Shown here piece after piece: positions 10,524 to 20,095 of a stretch of DNA of 64,000 nucleotides (positions within the stretch are counted from its first letter, which is position 1; each line of letters begins with the position of its first letter). The notes beneath the pieces are model-generated. The model ran no database searches, was not told where the DNA came from, and saw only the letters and a program-made list of their open reading frames with translations. This DNA is from Symsagittifera roscoffensis (Eukaryota > Xenacoelomorpha > Acoela > Convolutidae). Location of the stretch: the NCBI RefSeq assembly GCF_963678635.1, contig NC_087064.1, positions 9,463,671-9,527,670 of the forward strand, written 5' to 3'. The translations under genes were made by a program, and so were the position numbers.

Positions 10524-10877
10524 CTAGTTAATAACAAGTTGAGTTGCTTCCAAAATAGTAAAGTAAATATCTATACTATCTCTCGTGTTTTTCGCTTTAG
10601 TGCACATACAAAGTCTACAATTGTTCCTTTTTAACACTCGATTATCTAATATTAAAATGTCTGACTGGCTGAGTTTAATTCCAAGAGAATTCAAAATTAT
10701 ATCAATAATGTGCTTATTGTTACTCGTTTTCAACCTCGCATTTACAGCACTGTAAACAGAATCAAAAAGTTTTGGTACAATCTCCTCTTTTTCTTGCTTT
10801 TGTTCCAATTTTTGCTTTCTTGGAAAAGTATTTTGTGCTTGATAAACTGAGTACGGAAATAAAACAAACTGTTCCAT
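10524..10877 (-). CDS. conserved Polinton protein of unknown function upstream of INT, copy 1
   Basis: 117-residue frame from ATG 10877 (MEQFVLFPYSVYQ). It has a charged Gln/Lys/Glu middle (KQKLEQKQEKEEIVPK), an LSQSDILILDNRVL strand-like segment and ends IDIYFTILEATQLVIN. A start of MEQFVL followed later by an IYFT-LE motif is a pattern I associate with a small conserved Polinton protein; its function is not established to my knowledge. It ends 14 bp from the start of the integrase N-terminal region. The stretch RLCMCTKAKNTRD looks shifted or diverged, so it may already be damaged. Confidence 0.45.
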   Translation of the reverse strand: MEQFVLFPYSVYQAQNTFPRKQKLEQKQEKEEIVPKLFDSVYSAVNARLKTSNNKHIIDIILNSLGIKLSQSDILILDNRVLKRNNCRLCMCTKAKNTRDSIDIYFTILEATQLVIN

Positions 10878-10878
10878 A

Positions 10879-11171
10879 CTATGTCAATCGTTTAATGACA
10901 AAAGGGATGATGATAGAAATCAATTGTAACTTTTTGTTGAACTTAAAACAATTCTTCTTTTGTGTAGAGGAGTTCTTTTTTGTGTTAGTTCTGAATTTTT
11001 TTTTTTGATGGTTTGCTACGTCTTCATTCCGAAAATCTCGAAGCTCTCCTCTCAGTAGGTTTTTTAAACAATCGCTCAGAAACTGAATGAAATCTTTTGG
11101 ACAATTAAGAATGAATTGTTTTAGAAGTCTTTGAGAAAATTTTTGAAATATTGAGAGAATTGAGTCGTATT
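10879..11171 (-). pseudogene. fragment of a small conserved Polinton protein, copy 1
   Basis: Frame open without an ATG from about 11171 to a stop at 10879-10881: FILNCPKDFIQFLSDCLKNL followed by LRGELRDFRNED and a very Lys-rich tail (HQKKKFRTNTKKNSSTQKKN). The LxNLLxGxL-then-basic arrangement resembles a short Lys-rich Polinton protein found next to the previous one in other elements. The stop overlaps the neighbouring start region by a few bases. No start codon was identified, so it is probably decayed. Confidence 0.35.
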
Positions 11172-11322
11172 GTCAATTCATCGTCCAAAAACTTTGTCTC
11201 TATTCCAGCTGGTAAATAAATTTTGTTGGAACTGAACCCTTATCAGAGCAATACTTAAGTGAATTAACTGTTTTTGGGGTTAAATCAATAAGTAAATGAC
11301 CATAAGGAACAGATGTTGTATG

Positions 11323-11783
11323 TTAAAACCGCTCTTTCAATTGAGATCTTAGTCCTAGCTGTTGACTTAGTGTTTTGATCTGTAAAACATCTCTTGGTGA
11401 ATTGAACAAGACTGTGGGTGTATTTTGCAACTCTACATCTCTTCCCAAATTGCTTGGATGAAATAAATTGTGTTTGATGTATATTCTATTCAGACATATG
11501 TGCCTCCCAGCAGAGGCAATTTTTACAAATTGCGTGGAATTTGAAAGTTGTTCACAAGAATCATCAAACATAAGCAGATACTTAGTTCCGTTATTGGGAA
11601 GATTTTCAATCACTTTGGTTAAATTTAAGGTTATTTCTTTGCATTTGTCCATAAAGATGTTGATAATGTTGATGAAAGTGAAACAAATTTGTCGAATGCT
11701 GGATGAAAAGTACCAATTTTCAAACAATCAAAAATAAGATGAGATTTTTCAGATCCACTTGGTCCAACTAAGATATTCGTTCA
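11323..11783 (-). pseudogene. Polinton packaging ATPase (FtsK/HerA type), copy 1, frameshifted
   Basis: DNA-packaging ATPase. The P-loop at 11735-11775 reads ILVGPSGSEKSHLIF. The canonical Gly before the Lys-Ser is Glu here, which should impair nucleotide binding, and a TGA precedes it. A frame change lies between the P-loop and the main frame 11323-11727, which contains NLPNNGTKYLLMFDDSCEQL (Walker B strand LLMFDD), AGRHICLNRIYIKHNLFH, and VLFNSPRDVLQIKTLSQQLG (sensor/arginine region). The upstream frame 11776-11930 (NESLGSYLIKYGRLYTTFPK) may be its N-terminal part. Order and motifs match Polinton ATPases. Confidence 0.85.
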
Positions 11784-12172
11784 TTGGTAGACATTATTTT
11801 GTTCATAGCTTTGGGGAAGGTAGTATATAACCTACCGTACTTGATAAGATAGCTACCCAAACTTTCGTTTCTTTGCATGTTGTGGATAACATAATTCGAA
11901 CGATTGCACATACTAGCATCAAAACTATTTTAAAAAATTAGTACAGAAAAACTAAAAGAGAAAACAAACTTCCAAACAACTTCAATGATTTTTGTTCGTG
12001 GTTTTCTTCATCAAAAAGAAAATTTCCTAAATTTACGGACATGTCACATTGATCGACCATCTTAACTCTAGAAAAAAAATTGATCATGATATTTAATTAA
12101 AGTTCAAAAAAGGTAGTATATTAAGGTTATTATGACTTACAATTTGTTGAAAAAACATCGAGTCCAAGTTTC
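11784..12172. other. region upstream of ATPase, copy 1
   Basis: Holds a minus-strand open stretch of about 50 codons (11776-11930, containing NMQRNESLGSYLIKYGRLYT) that may be the broken start of the ATPase. The rest is AT-rich with stops. Confidence 0.3.
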
Positions 12173-12607
12173 TTATGCAAATGCTTTTCTTTCTGCACAG
12201 TGAAGAGTTTTTGCATGAGGAAATGGGTAGTTACTACACCTCCAATCATATTCTTCATCTTTGAATATCAAAAACTGAACTTTAGGGCAAGCATAGTCAT
12301 CCAAATTATCAATCTTCGTTTTCAAAAATTTTGTCAGAATCTTACATTTTTCATAAACTTTTGCAAAAAATTCTGTTTCTCTGACTTCTAGATTTTTCAA
12401 TATTTTTTCAAGTTCGGTACATTTTTTGTAACCACTACTCCAATTGATTCCATGAAGATGCTTTGTACTACAAGAAGTTTGGGATGTTGGTTTGAATTTT
12501 TTGGGAGGAAGGAAGGAATACCCTACAGTTTGTCCATCATTATAAACTCCTAATTCTTTCACTATATTATTTTCAATACATTCAATAACCAAAACAAAAA
12601 GGCTCAT
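12173..12607 (-). CDS. Polinton-associated nuclease-like protein, copy 1
   Basis: 144 residues from ATG 12607. The N terminus (VLVIECIENNIVKELGVYND) has the shape of the first strands of an RNase H-fold exonuclease domain. The middle contains HGINWSSG and ELEKILKNLEV, then a segment FFAKVYEKCKILTKFLKTKI followed by NLDDYACPKVQ. The C terminus is Cys/His-rich (RCSNYPFPHA, LHCAERKAFA). This arrangement resembles a widespread mobile-element family of uncertain function sometimes described as exonuclease-like. An in-frame TAA directly after AFA appears to cut the expected end short. It is full-length relative to copy 2, which has a nonsense mutation at the Trp of YDWRC. Confidence 0.45.
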   Translation of the reverse strand: MSLFVLVIECIENNIVKELGVYNDGQTVGYSFLPPKKFKPTSQTSCSTKHLHGINWSSGYKKCTELEKILKNLEVRETEFFAKVYEKCKILTKFLKTKIDNLDDYACPKVQFLIFKDEEYDWRCSNYPFPHAKTLHCAERKAFA

Positions 12608-12646
12608 TCTTTTATCTGGTGTCTCTGGAATTTTTGGGTTAAATGA

Positions 12647-13140
12647 TTAACAATCAAAAAATGCATGTAATGATGAAGCAACTATTTTGACATATAAACA
12701 GAAAAATAATCCAGTCACGTGTCCAAGAAAGCATGAACTGGGGAGACTAGATGCAACATAACAAAACCCAGGACCTTTTTTCGTAGTAGATTTCACAGAT
12801 CCAGCATATAGTAGAAATGCAGGTAGTCTAAAAGTTTTGGATTTTTGCAAAAAAGTAATCCATACAGGAATTTCCGTAGCCAATAAACCTCCAAAAGGAA
12901 TTTTTTGGTCCATTTCATTTAAATTTGTGTCCGGGTTCAAAACAATACAGATACAAAGAGATAAATTTTTTCTTTTTGTATTTGATGAGAAATTTTGCTC
13001 AATAGTCTCATAACTTTTAGAATTTCATTCAATTTCTCTACGTTCATTTTCCTTATTGAATTCGTCAATAATGAGACAAAATTGTTTGAAGGTCTCTTAA
13101 TAACCGAGTAATGAAGGAAGTATATCGAGTAATAAATCAT
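12647..13140 (-). pseudogene. unrecognised Polinton frames, copy 1
   Basis: Two abutting minus-strand frames: 12937-13140 (SIRKMNVEKLNEILKVMRLL, a helix-like segment) and 12647-12940 (MNPDTNLNEMDQKIPFGGLL then a hydrophobic GLFFCLYVKIVASSLHAFF end). They overlap by four bases in different frames, so they may be one broken gene. I do not recognise either. The second could contain a C-terminal membrane-like segment. Confidence 0.3.
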
Positions 13141-13535
13141 ATTCTTCTCTTTGTAGATAAAAAGATTGATTATTTTTCCACTGATTTCGATTTCTACGAT
13201 TTTCTACAAATTCTATTTTTTGGTATCAGATCGGTATTTTATGTGAATTTTTCTTCTACCATTATGCAGAGTCCACTCAAAATGAGATATTTGTGAGTCT
13301 ACATCCAAATTCTGCAAATTTGGTAAAATTTGTGATTCTATACTAGTTAGTGAAATTTTTTATGACTTTTGTTCTTGAACAATATGAACATGTCCCAGTT
13401 TACTGTGAAGATTTAACGTTAAATTTCTTGACAAACCAATATTCCAATTCATGTTGTTCAACACCAATACTAAATGAAAAATGGTTTTGAGGAAAAATAT
13501 TTAAATTACAACAGAAAAAACATGAAGAGCACAGA
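13141..13535. other. no gene recognised within Polinton copy 1
   Basis: AT-rich, with short frames on both strands only. No motif recognised. Confidence 0.35.
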
Positions 13536-13754
13536 TTATTGTACATTACAATTCTCAACAAACATAAAGTCTCCCAAAATTTTGGACAGTTCATTGAAGT
13601 CGTTCAAAGTATAGTTGACATAGGCAACTTGTTTCATTGCTTCGTTCTCTTTTGCAGTGAAGAGTCGAATCTGAATGTAGGGAGGTTCCTCAACATTGTA
13701 CTTCTTGATCGTGACGCAGACTTGTCTTCTATTGTAAGTTGCTATGTCATTCAC
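13536..13754 (-). CDS. small conserved Polinton protein, copy 1
   Basis: 72 residues from ATG 13754, 19 bp downstream of the stop of the preceding frame, so the pair looks co-transcribed. Key segments: TIKKYNVEEPPYIQIRLFTA and ENEAMKQVAYVNYTLNDFNE. The regular alternation and the QIRLFTAKEN segment suggest a small alpha/beta protein. I associate it with other Polintons but know of no function. The frame is intact in both copies. Confidence 0.4.
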   Translation of the reverse strand: MNDIATYNRRQVCVTIKKYNVEEPPYIQIRLFTAKENEAMKQVAYVNYTLNDFNELSKILGDFMFVENCNVQ

Positions 13755-13772
13755 TTTGTTGCAGTTAGCAAG

Positions 13773-14075
13773 CTATTGGTTCATAGTTGACTCCTTATCA
13801 GAAGTGAGTTCCAATATAGGAACGAATCCAAGGTTCTCAGCATCGTGAATAACAGTATTCCTGATTGCCAAGATTGCTTTTCCTTCTTTTGCACCAATTT
13901 TTACTTGTTGTCTTTTTTCGAGTTGTCCCAACTCATTTTTCTTGAAAAGTTGAAAGCAGAGTTCAAAATAAATTTTCCGCTTGTAGCATTTTTGGACCAA
14001 GTAAATCTCCCAATTCTTGTTCGATTTTTTTGAGAATTCAAGGTAATTGGGATTATTGTCTTTTTTTGAATACAT
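13773..14075 (-). CDS. small conserved basic protein, copy 1
   Basis: I place the start at the internal Met (MYSKKDNNPNYLEFSKKSNK) at 14075, about 100 residues, because the upstream extension to 14165 is hydrophobic and AT-driven. It contains a Lys-rich stretch (YLVQKCYKRKIYF), QLFKKNELGQLEKRQQVKIG, and ends GFVPILELTSDKESTMNQ. High basic content suggests nucleic-acid or virion binding; this is inference only. It reads directly into the 13536-13754 frame. Confidence 0.4.
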   Translation of the reverse strand: MYSKKDNNPNYLEFSKKSNKNWEIYLVQKCYKRKIYFELCFQLFKKNELGQLEKRQQVKIGAKEGKAILAIRNTVIHDAENLGFVPILELTSDKESTMNQ

Positions 14076-14744
14076 TTTTGAAGACCAAACTGAGCAGATG
14101 AAGAGAAATGAGGAAAAGATTTTGAGGTTAAATGAAAATGAAATTAAACAATATGAGTCATTCAATTAACCATGAAAGGAAATAGAACTATAAATGGATT
14201 TTTTCTGTGAAGTTTCCAATTATGGAATTGTGTAGGTGTTAGTGATCCTATTTAAATCCACAGTTTTTAGCAGAAATCATAGTTCTAGATGGCTGCAGCT
14301 ATGTGTCAAGCTCTTCCCAGCTTTTGTTCAGGTTATAATGAAAAATCGCTATTTTTTTCCGTTTCCTGTGATTTTTACAAAAAATATATAGTAACTCATT
14401 GTTTTTGTGCCTCTACCCGTAATTCTTACTGTTCTTTAGAAAACTTTAAGTTCCACATTCTTCTGATAGGTTCATCTTTCGATCAAGTTTTACAGCGATT
14501 AGGTAATTTTCATTTCACATACCAAATTATTGATTGTCTTTACACTCTTACAAACACAGATTTTATTCGAATGTTATTTCACCAACTGGCGAAGTTTTCA
14601 ATCAACTTGACAGCGCTGTTCATCAAAATTTGAAATGTAAAGGAGCGGAAAAAATGCCAATTGTTGCAAAGAAAAAACTGTTACGCAGAAAATTCAAACA
14701 ACATTATTCATGTCCTAATCAGAAGTTAGCTTCCACTCAAACCA
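14076..14744. other. right end of Polinton core copy 1, no recognised gene
   Basis: Two overlapping plus-strand frames (14289-14633 and 14534-14749) with no family resemblance. The second ends across the duplication junction. The segment VISPTGEVFNQLDSAVHQNL is coding-like, but copy 2 has a frame change at the same place. Function unknown. Confidence 0.3.
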
Positions 14745-14920
14745 TCTGAAATAGCAACCTCCCATTCTCCTTTAAGATGGATTTGTTCCGGTAGAAAATT
14801 TGTAAGAAAAACTAAGACTTTTATTTGGATAACAATTACGAGAAGCATTAGAAACTAGCCCAATATTGAAAGAATCCATGACAACTGATCGTAGAAATTC
14901 AATTTTAAAAGAAACTTACT

Positions 14921-15862
14921 CTAATTTGAACCTTTTCCCAGCTCTTTCTCAGAAAAACGTCCCAGAATTTTTTCTTTTTCGAGATCTTTGATGATGTATG
15001 TAGGAGGTTTTTCTGTAGATATTGCCAAAATTTCAAAAATTTCATCTCCAAACTGTGGTTTGTATCCTTTTCGGAACGGAAAATTTTTTTTGGAAGTTCT
15101 AATTCTCTCACCAATTTAGAATTTTGGTTTACAATATTTCATGAAAGAGTTGTTATACAAAATTGATAAAAAATCACTACTTTTCACATCTCTCGGAGAA
15201 TTTCCAATTGATCGATTTTTGCAACAGTTCAATGTAGAAGCAAATTGCTGCATTTGAGAACAATTTTTTTACCTTGATCTTCAAAGTAACGATAACTTGT
15301 AACAAAGTAACGTTTTGAAAACTGAATTGCTCTCTTTGCAAATACAGCTTTAGTTTCACTCATTGTTGAGTTAACTTCAATGTCTTTATCCTTGCAAAAT
15401 ATTTCAAAAAATCCTCCATATTCTGTTCCTTTATCAACCCAAAGTTTTTCAGGAGTGTTTTTTTGGGAAATCATTTTTCTGAAAGCTTTTAAAGTGTCTT
15501 TGGCACTCTTTGTTTTCATTGCTTGAACTCTGACAAATCTCGGAAAAACTAAATTCACAGCAACTAACAAATACTTGACTCCATTGTTTTGACTAGCTAA
15601 CTTATCTACAAAAGCCAAATCCATACACCAGATTTCATTGATATATTTAGAAAAAGCACGAAATCTTCGGAAACGTCTAATTGGTGGACCAAATTTTGTA
15701 TACGATTTCTTGAATTGTAAAAACTTTTCTACTTTTTTTTTTTTATAAACCAATCGCTTTACTCAAGTTTTGAATAAAAGCGTACGCACTTCTAGCCCTA
15801 GGATACAATCTCTTTAGTCTTACCTTTTCAGACTTTGAAAGGAATCCAAGTTTCTCAGTATT
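14921..15862 (-). pseudogene. Polinton integrase, copy 2, frameshifted
   Basis: Same domains as copy 1. The core frame is longer here (15229-15753, 174 codons) because an A-run near 15730 is two bases longer. It starts MVYKKKKVEKFLQF and includes both Asp motifs (residues 45 and 107 of this frame) and the FAKRAIQ motif with Lys at the expected Glu. The C-terminal tail has an extra frameshift from a shortened T-run near 15090, so the GYKPQFGDEIFE segment is no longer in the same frame as its start. Confidence 0.85.
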
Positions 15863-15876
15863 TTACTTTGGCCTTC

Positions 15877-16230
15877 TAGTTAATAACAAGTTGAGTTGCT
15901 TCCAAAATAGTAAAGTAAATATCTATACTATCTCTCGTGTTTTTTCGCTTTAGTGCACATACAAAGTCTACAATTGTTCCTTTTTAACACTCGATTATCT
16001 AATATTAAAATGTCTGACTGGCTGAGTTTAATTCCAAGAGAATTCAAAATTATATCAATAATGTGCTTATTGTTACTCGTTTTCAACCTCGCATTTACAG
16101 CACTGTAAACAGAATCAAATTGTTTTGGTACAATCTCCTCTTTTTCTTGCTTTTGTTCCAATTTTTGCTTTCTTGGAAAAGTATTTTGTGCTTGATAAAC
16201 TGAGTACGGAAATAAAACAAACTGTTCCAT
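15877..16230 (-). pseudogene. conserved Polinton protein upstream of INT, copy 2
   Basis: Begins MEQFVLFPYSVYQ like copy 1 but is cut to 100 residues (stop at 15928) by one extra T in the run near 15940, which shifts the frame after CTKAK. A small difference, KLFDS to KQFDS, also separates the copies. Confidence 0.45.
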
Positions 16231-16231
16231 A

Positions 16232-16524
16232 CTATGTCAATCGTTTAATGACAAAAGGGATGATGATAAAAATCAATTGTAACTTTTTGTTGAACTTAAA
16301 ACAATTCTTCTTTTGTGTAGAGGAGTTCTTTTTTGTGTTAGTTCTGAAATTTTTTTATTGATGGTTTGCTACGTCTTCATTCCGAAAATCTCGAAGCTCT
16401 CCTCTCAATAGGTTTTTTAAACAATCGCTCAGAAACTGAATGAAATCTTTTGGACAATTAAGAATGAATTGTTTTAGAAGTCTTTGAGAAAATTTTTGAA
16501 ATATTGAGAGAATTGAGTCGTATT
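16232..16524 (-). pseudogene. fragment of a small conserved Polinton protein, copy 2
   Basis: Second copy of the Lys-rich remnant at 10879-11171, with the same stop position relative to its neighbour. Confidence 0.35.
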
Positions 16525-16675
16525 GTCAATTCATCGTCCAAAAACTTTGTCTCTATTCCAGCTGGTAAATAAATTTTGTTGGAACTGAACCCTTATCAGA
16601 GCAATACTTAAGTGAATTAACTGTTTTTGGGGTTAAATCAATAAGTAAATGACCATAAGGAACAGATGTTGTATG

Positions 16676-17136
16676 TTAAAACCGCTCTTTCAATTGAGAT
16701 CTTAGTCCTAGCTGTTGACTTAGTGTTTTGATCTGTAAAACATCTCTTGGTGAATTGAACAAGACTGTGGGTGTATTTTGCAACTCTACATATCTTCCCA
16801 AATTGCTTGGATGAAATAAATTGTGTTTGATGTATATTCTATTCAGACATATGTGCCTCCCAGCAGAGGCAATTTTTACAAATTGCGTGGAATTTGAAAG
16901 TTGTTCACAAGAATCATCAAACATAAGCAGATACTTAGTTCCGTTATTGGGAAGATTTTCAATCACTTTGGTTAAATTTAAGGTTATTTCTTTGCATTTG
17001 TCCATAAAGATGTTGATAATGTTGATGAAAGTGAAACAAATTTGTCGAATGCTGGATGAAAAGTACCAATTTTCAAACAATCAAAAATAAGATGAGATTT
17101 TTCAGATCCACTTGGTCCAACTAAGATATTCGTTCA
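16676..17136 (-). pseudogene. Polinton packaging ATPase, copy 2, frameshifted
   Basis: Same structure as copy 1: P-loop with Glu replacing the conserved Gly (GPSGSEKS), a frame change, then the Walker B strand YLLMFDD and the SPRDVLQIKTL region in 16676-17080. One substitution (Asp to Tyr in NLGRYVELQNT) distinguishes it. The shared P-loop change shows that it predates the duplication. Confidence 0.85.
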
Positions 17137-17525
17137 TTGGTAGACATTATTTTGTTCATAGCTTTGGGGAAGGTAGTATATAACCTACCGTACTTGATAA
17201 GATAGCTACCCAAACTTTCGTTTCTTTGCATGTTGTGGATAACATAATTCGAACGATTGCACATACTAGCATCAAAACTATTTTAAAAAATTAGTACAGA
17301 AAAACTAAAAGAGAAAACAAACTTCCAAACAACTTCAATGATTTTTGTTCGTGGTTTTCTTCATCAAAAAGAAAATTTCCTAAATTTACGGACATGTCAC
17401 ATTGATCGACCATCTTAACTCTAGAAAAAAAATTGATCATGATATTTAATTAAAGTTCAAAAAAGGTAGTATATTAAGGTTATTATGACTTACAATTTGT
17501 TGAAAAAACATCGAGTCCAAGTTTC
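17137..17525. other. region upstream of ATPase, copy 2
   Basis: Equivalent to 11784-12172 and near-identical. No further gene. Confidence 0.3.
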
Positions 17526-17960
17526 TTATGCAAATGCTTTTCTTTCTGCACAGTGAAGAGTTTTTGCATGAGGAAATGGGTAGTTACTACACCTCTAATC
17601 ATATTCTTCATCTTTGAATATCAAAAACTGAACTTTAGGGCAAGCATAGTCATCCAAATTATCAATCTTCGTTTTCAAAAATTTTGTCAGAATCTTACAT
17701 TTTTCATAAACTTTTGCAAAAAATTCTGTTTCTCTGACTTCTAGATTTTTCAATATTTTTTCAAGTTCGGTACATTTTTTGTAACCACTACTCCAATTGA
17801 TTCCATGAAGATGCTTTGTACTACAAGAAGTTTGGGATGTTGGTTTGAATTTTTTGGGAGGAAGGAAGGAATACCCTACAGTTTGTCCATCATTATAAAC
17901 TCCTAATTCTTTCACTATATTATTTTCAATACATTCAATAACCAAAACAAAAAGGCTCAT
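17526..17960 (-). pseudogene. nuclease-like protein, copy 2, nonsense mutation
   Basis: Same protein as 12173-12607, but a TGG to TAG change (Trp of the YDWRC motif, at about 17592-17594) stops it after 121 residues, removing the Cys/His-rich end. Confidence 0.5.
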
Positions 17961-17999
17961 TCTTTTATCTGGTGTCTCTGGAATTTTTGGGTTAAATGA

Positions 18000-18493
18000 T
18001 TAACAATCAAAAAATGCATGTAATGATGAAGCAACTATTTTGACATATAAACAGAAAAATAATCCAGTCACGTGACCAAGAAAGCATGAACTGGGGAGAC
18101 TAGATGCAACATAACAAAACCCAGGACATTTTTTCGTAGTAGATTTCACAGATCCAGCATATAGTAGAAATGCAGGTAGTCTAAAAGTTTTGGATTTTTG
18201 CAAAAAAGTAATCCATACAGGAATTTCCGTAGCCAATAAACCTCCAAAAGGAATTTTTTGGTCCATTTCATTTAAATTTGTGTCCGGGTTCAAAACAATA
18301 CAGATACAAAGAGATAAATTTTTTCTTTTTGTATTTGATGAGAAATTTTGCTCAATAATCTCATAACTTTTAGAATTTCATTCAATTTCTCTACGTTCAT
18401 TTTCCTTATTGAATTCGTCAATAATGAGACAAAATTGTTTGAAGGTCTCTTAATAACCGAGTAATGAAGGAAGTATATCGAGTAATAAATCAT
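18000..18493 (-). pseudogene. unrecognised Polinton frames, copy 2
   Basis: Copies of the two overlapping frames at 12647-13140, with a single Gly to Cys difference noted in the second. Confidence 0.3.
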
Positions 18494-18888
18494 ATTCTTC
18501 TCTTTGTAGATAAAAAGATTGATTATTTTTCCACTGATTTCGATTTCTACGATTTTCTACAAATTCTATTTTTTGGTATCAGATCGGTATTTTATGTGAA
18601 TTTTTCTTCTACCATTATGCAGAGTCCACTCAAAATGAGATATTTGTGAGTCTACATCCAAATTCTGCAAATTTGGTAAAATTTGTGATCCTATACTAGT
18701 TAGTGAAATTTTTTATGACTTTTGTTCTTGAACAATATGAACATGTCCCAATTTACTGTGAAGATTTAACGTTAAATTTCTTGACAAACCAATATTCCAA
18801 TTCATGTTGTTCAACACCAATACTAAATGAAAAATGGTTTTGAGGATAAATATTTAAATTACAACAGAAAAAACATAAAGAGCACAGA
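18494..18888. other. no gene recognised within Polinton copy 2
   Basis: Equivalent of 13141-13535. Nothing further seen. Confidence 0.35.
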
Positions 18889-19107
18889 TTATTGTACATT
18901 ACAATTCTCAACAAACATAAAGTCTCCCAAAATTTTGGACAGTTCATTGAAGTCGTTCAAAGTATAGTTGACATAGGCAACTTGTTTCATTGCTTCATTC
19001 TCTTTTGCAGTGAAGAGTCGAATCTGAATGTAGGGAGGTTCCTCAACATTGTACTTCTTGATCGTGACGCAGACTTGTCTTCTATTGTAAGTTGCTATGT
19101 CATTCAC
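18889..19107 (-). CDS. small conserved Polinton protein, copy 2
   Basis: Identical in protein sequence to the 72-residue frame at 13536-13754, despite DNA differences around it (for example a synonymous change in the ENEAMK codons). Confidence 0.4.
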   Translation of the reverse strand: MNDIATYNRRQVCVTIKKYNVEEPPYIQIRLFTAKENEAMKQVAYVNYTLNDFNELSKILGDFMFVENCNVQ

Positions 19108-19125
19108 TTTGTTGCAGTTAGCAAG

Positions 19126-19428
19126 CTATTGGTTCATAGTTGACTCCTTATCAGAAGTGAGTTCCAATATAGGAACGAATCCAAGGTTCTCAGCATCGTG
19201 AATAACAGTATTCCTGATTGCCAAGATTGCTTTTCCTTCTTTTGCACCAATTTTTACTTGTTGTCTTTTTTCGAGTTGTCCCAACTCATTTTTCTTGAAA
19301 AGTTGAAAGCAGGGTTCAAAATAAATTTTCCGCTTGTAGCATTTTTGGACCAAGTAAATCTCCCAATTCTTGTTCGATTTTTTTGAGAATTCAAGGTAAT
19401 TGGGATTATTGTCTTTTTTTGAATACAT
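19126..19428 (-). CDS. small conserved basic protein, copy 2
   Basis: Same as 13773-14075 with one Leu to Pro difference (FEPCFQLFKK). It keeps the 18-bp spacing to the downstream small frame. Confidence 0.4.
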   Translation of the reverse strand: MYSKKDNNPNYLEFSKKSNKNWEIYLVQKCYKRKIYFEPCFQLFKKNELGQLEKRQQVKIGAKEGKAILAIRNTVIHDAENLGFVPILELTSDKESTMNQ

Positions 19429-20095
19429 TTTTGAAGACCAAACTGAGCAGATGAAGAGAAATGAGGAAAATATTTTGAGGTTAAATGAAAATGAAATTAA
19501 ACAATATGAGTCATTCAATTAACCATGAAAGGAAATAGAACTATAAATGGATTTTTTCTGTGAAGTTTCCAATTATGGAATTGTGTAGGTGTTAGTGATC
19601 CTATTTAAATCCACAGTTTTTAGCAGAAATCATAGTTCTAGATGGCTGCAGCTATGTGTCAAGCTCTTCCCAGCTTTTGTTCAGGTTATAATGAAAAATC
19701 GCTATTTTTTTCCGTTTCCTGTGATTTTTACAAAAAATATTTGTAACCCATTGTTTTTGTGTCTCTACCCGTAATTCTTACTGTTCTTTAGAAAACTTTA
19801 AGTTCCACATTCTTCTGATAGGTTCATCTTTCGATCAAGTTTTACAGCGATTAGGTAATTTTCATTTCACATACCAAATTATTGATTGTCTTTGCACTCT
19901 TACAAACACAGATTTTATTCGAATGTTATTTCACCAACTGGCGAAGTTTTCAATCAACTTGACAGCGCTGTTCATCAAAATTTGAATGTAAAGGAGCGGA
20001 AAAAATGCCAATTGTTGCAAAGAAAAAACTGTTACGCAGAAAATTCAAACAATATTATTCATGTCCTAATTAGAAGTTAGCTTCCACTCAAACCA
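19429..20095. other. right end of Polinton core copy 2
   Basis: Equivalent to 14076-14744 with small indels that alter the plus-strand frames (19589-19774, 19886-20080). No family recognised. Confidence 0.3.

Larger units (their letters stand above)
9394..14744. repeat. 5,351-bp Polinton core, tandem copy 1
   Basis: Starts at TCTGAAATAGCAACCTCCC. The same sequence recurs at 14745 and 20096 at exactly 5,351-bp spacing. It contains the 5' end of the minor capsid gene, integrase, ATPase and at least five smaller minus-strand frames. Copies 1 and 2 differ by scattered substitutions and homopolymer indels, roughly a percent or so by eye. Confidence 0.95.
14745..20095. repeat. 5,351-bp Polinton core, tandem copy 2
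   Basis: Complete second copy, joined to copy 1 so that CACTCAAACCA runs directly into TCTGAAATAGC. It has the same gene order as copy 1. Confidence 0.95.

Noticed and set aside
10772-11008. Plus-strand Phe-rich frame, repeated at 16125-16361
   Set aside because: Antisense of the Lys-rich Polinton remnant; repeated only because the DNA is duplicated.
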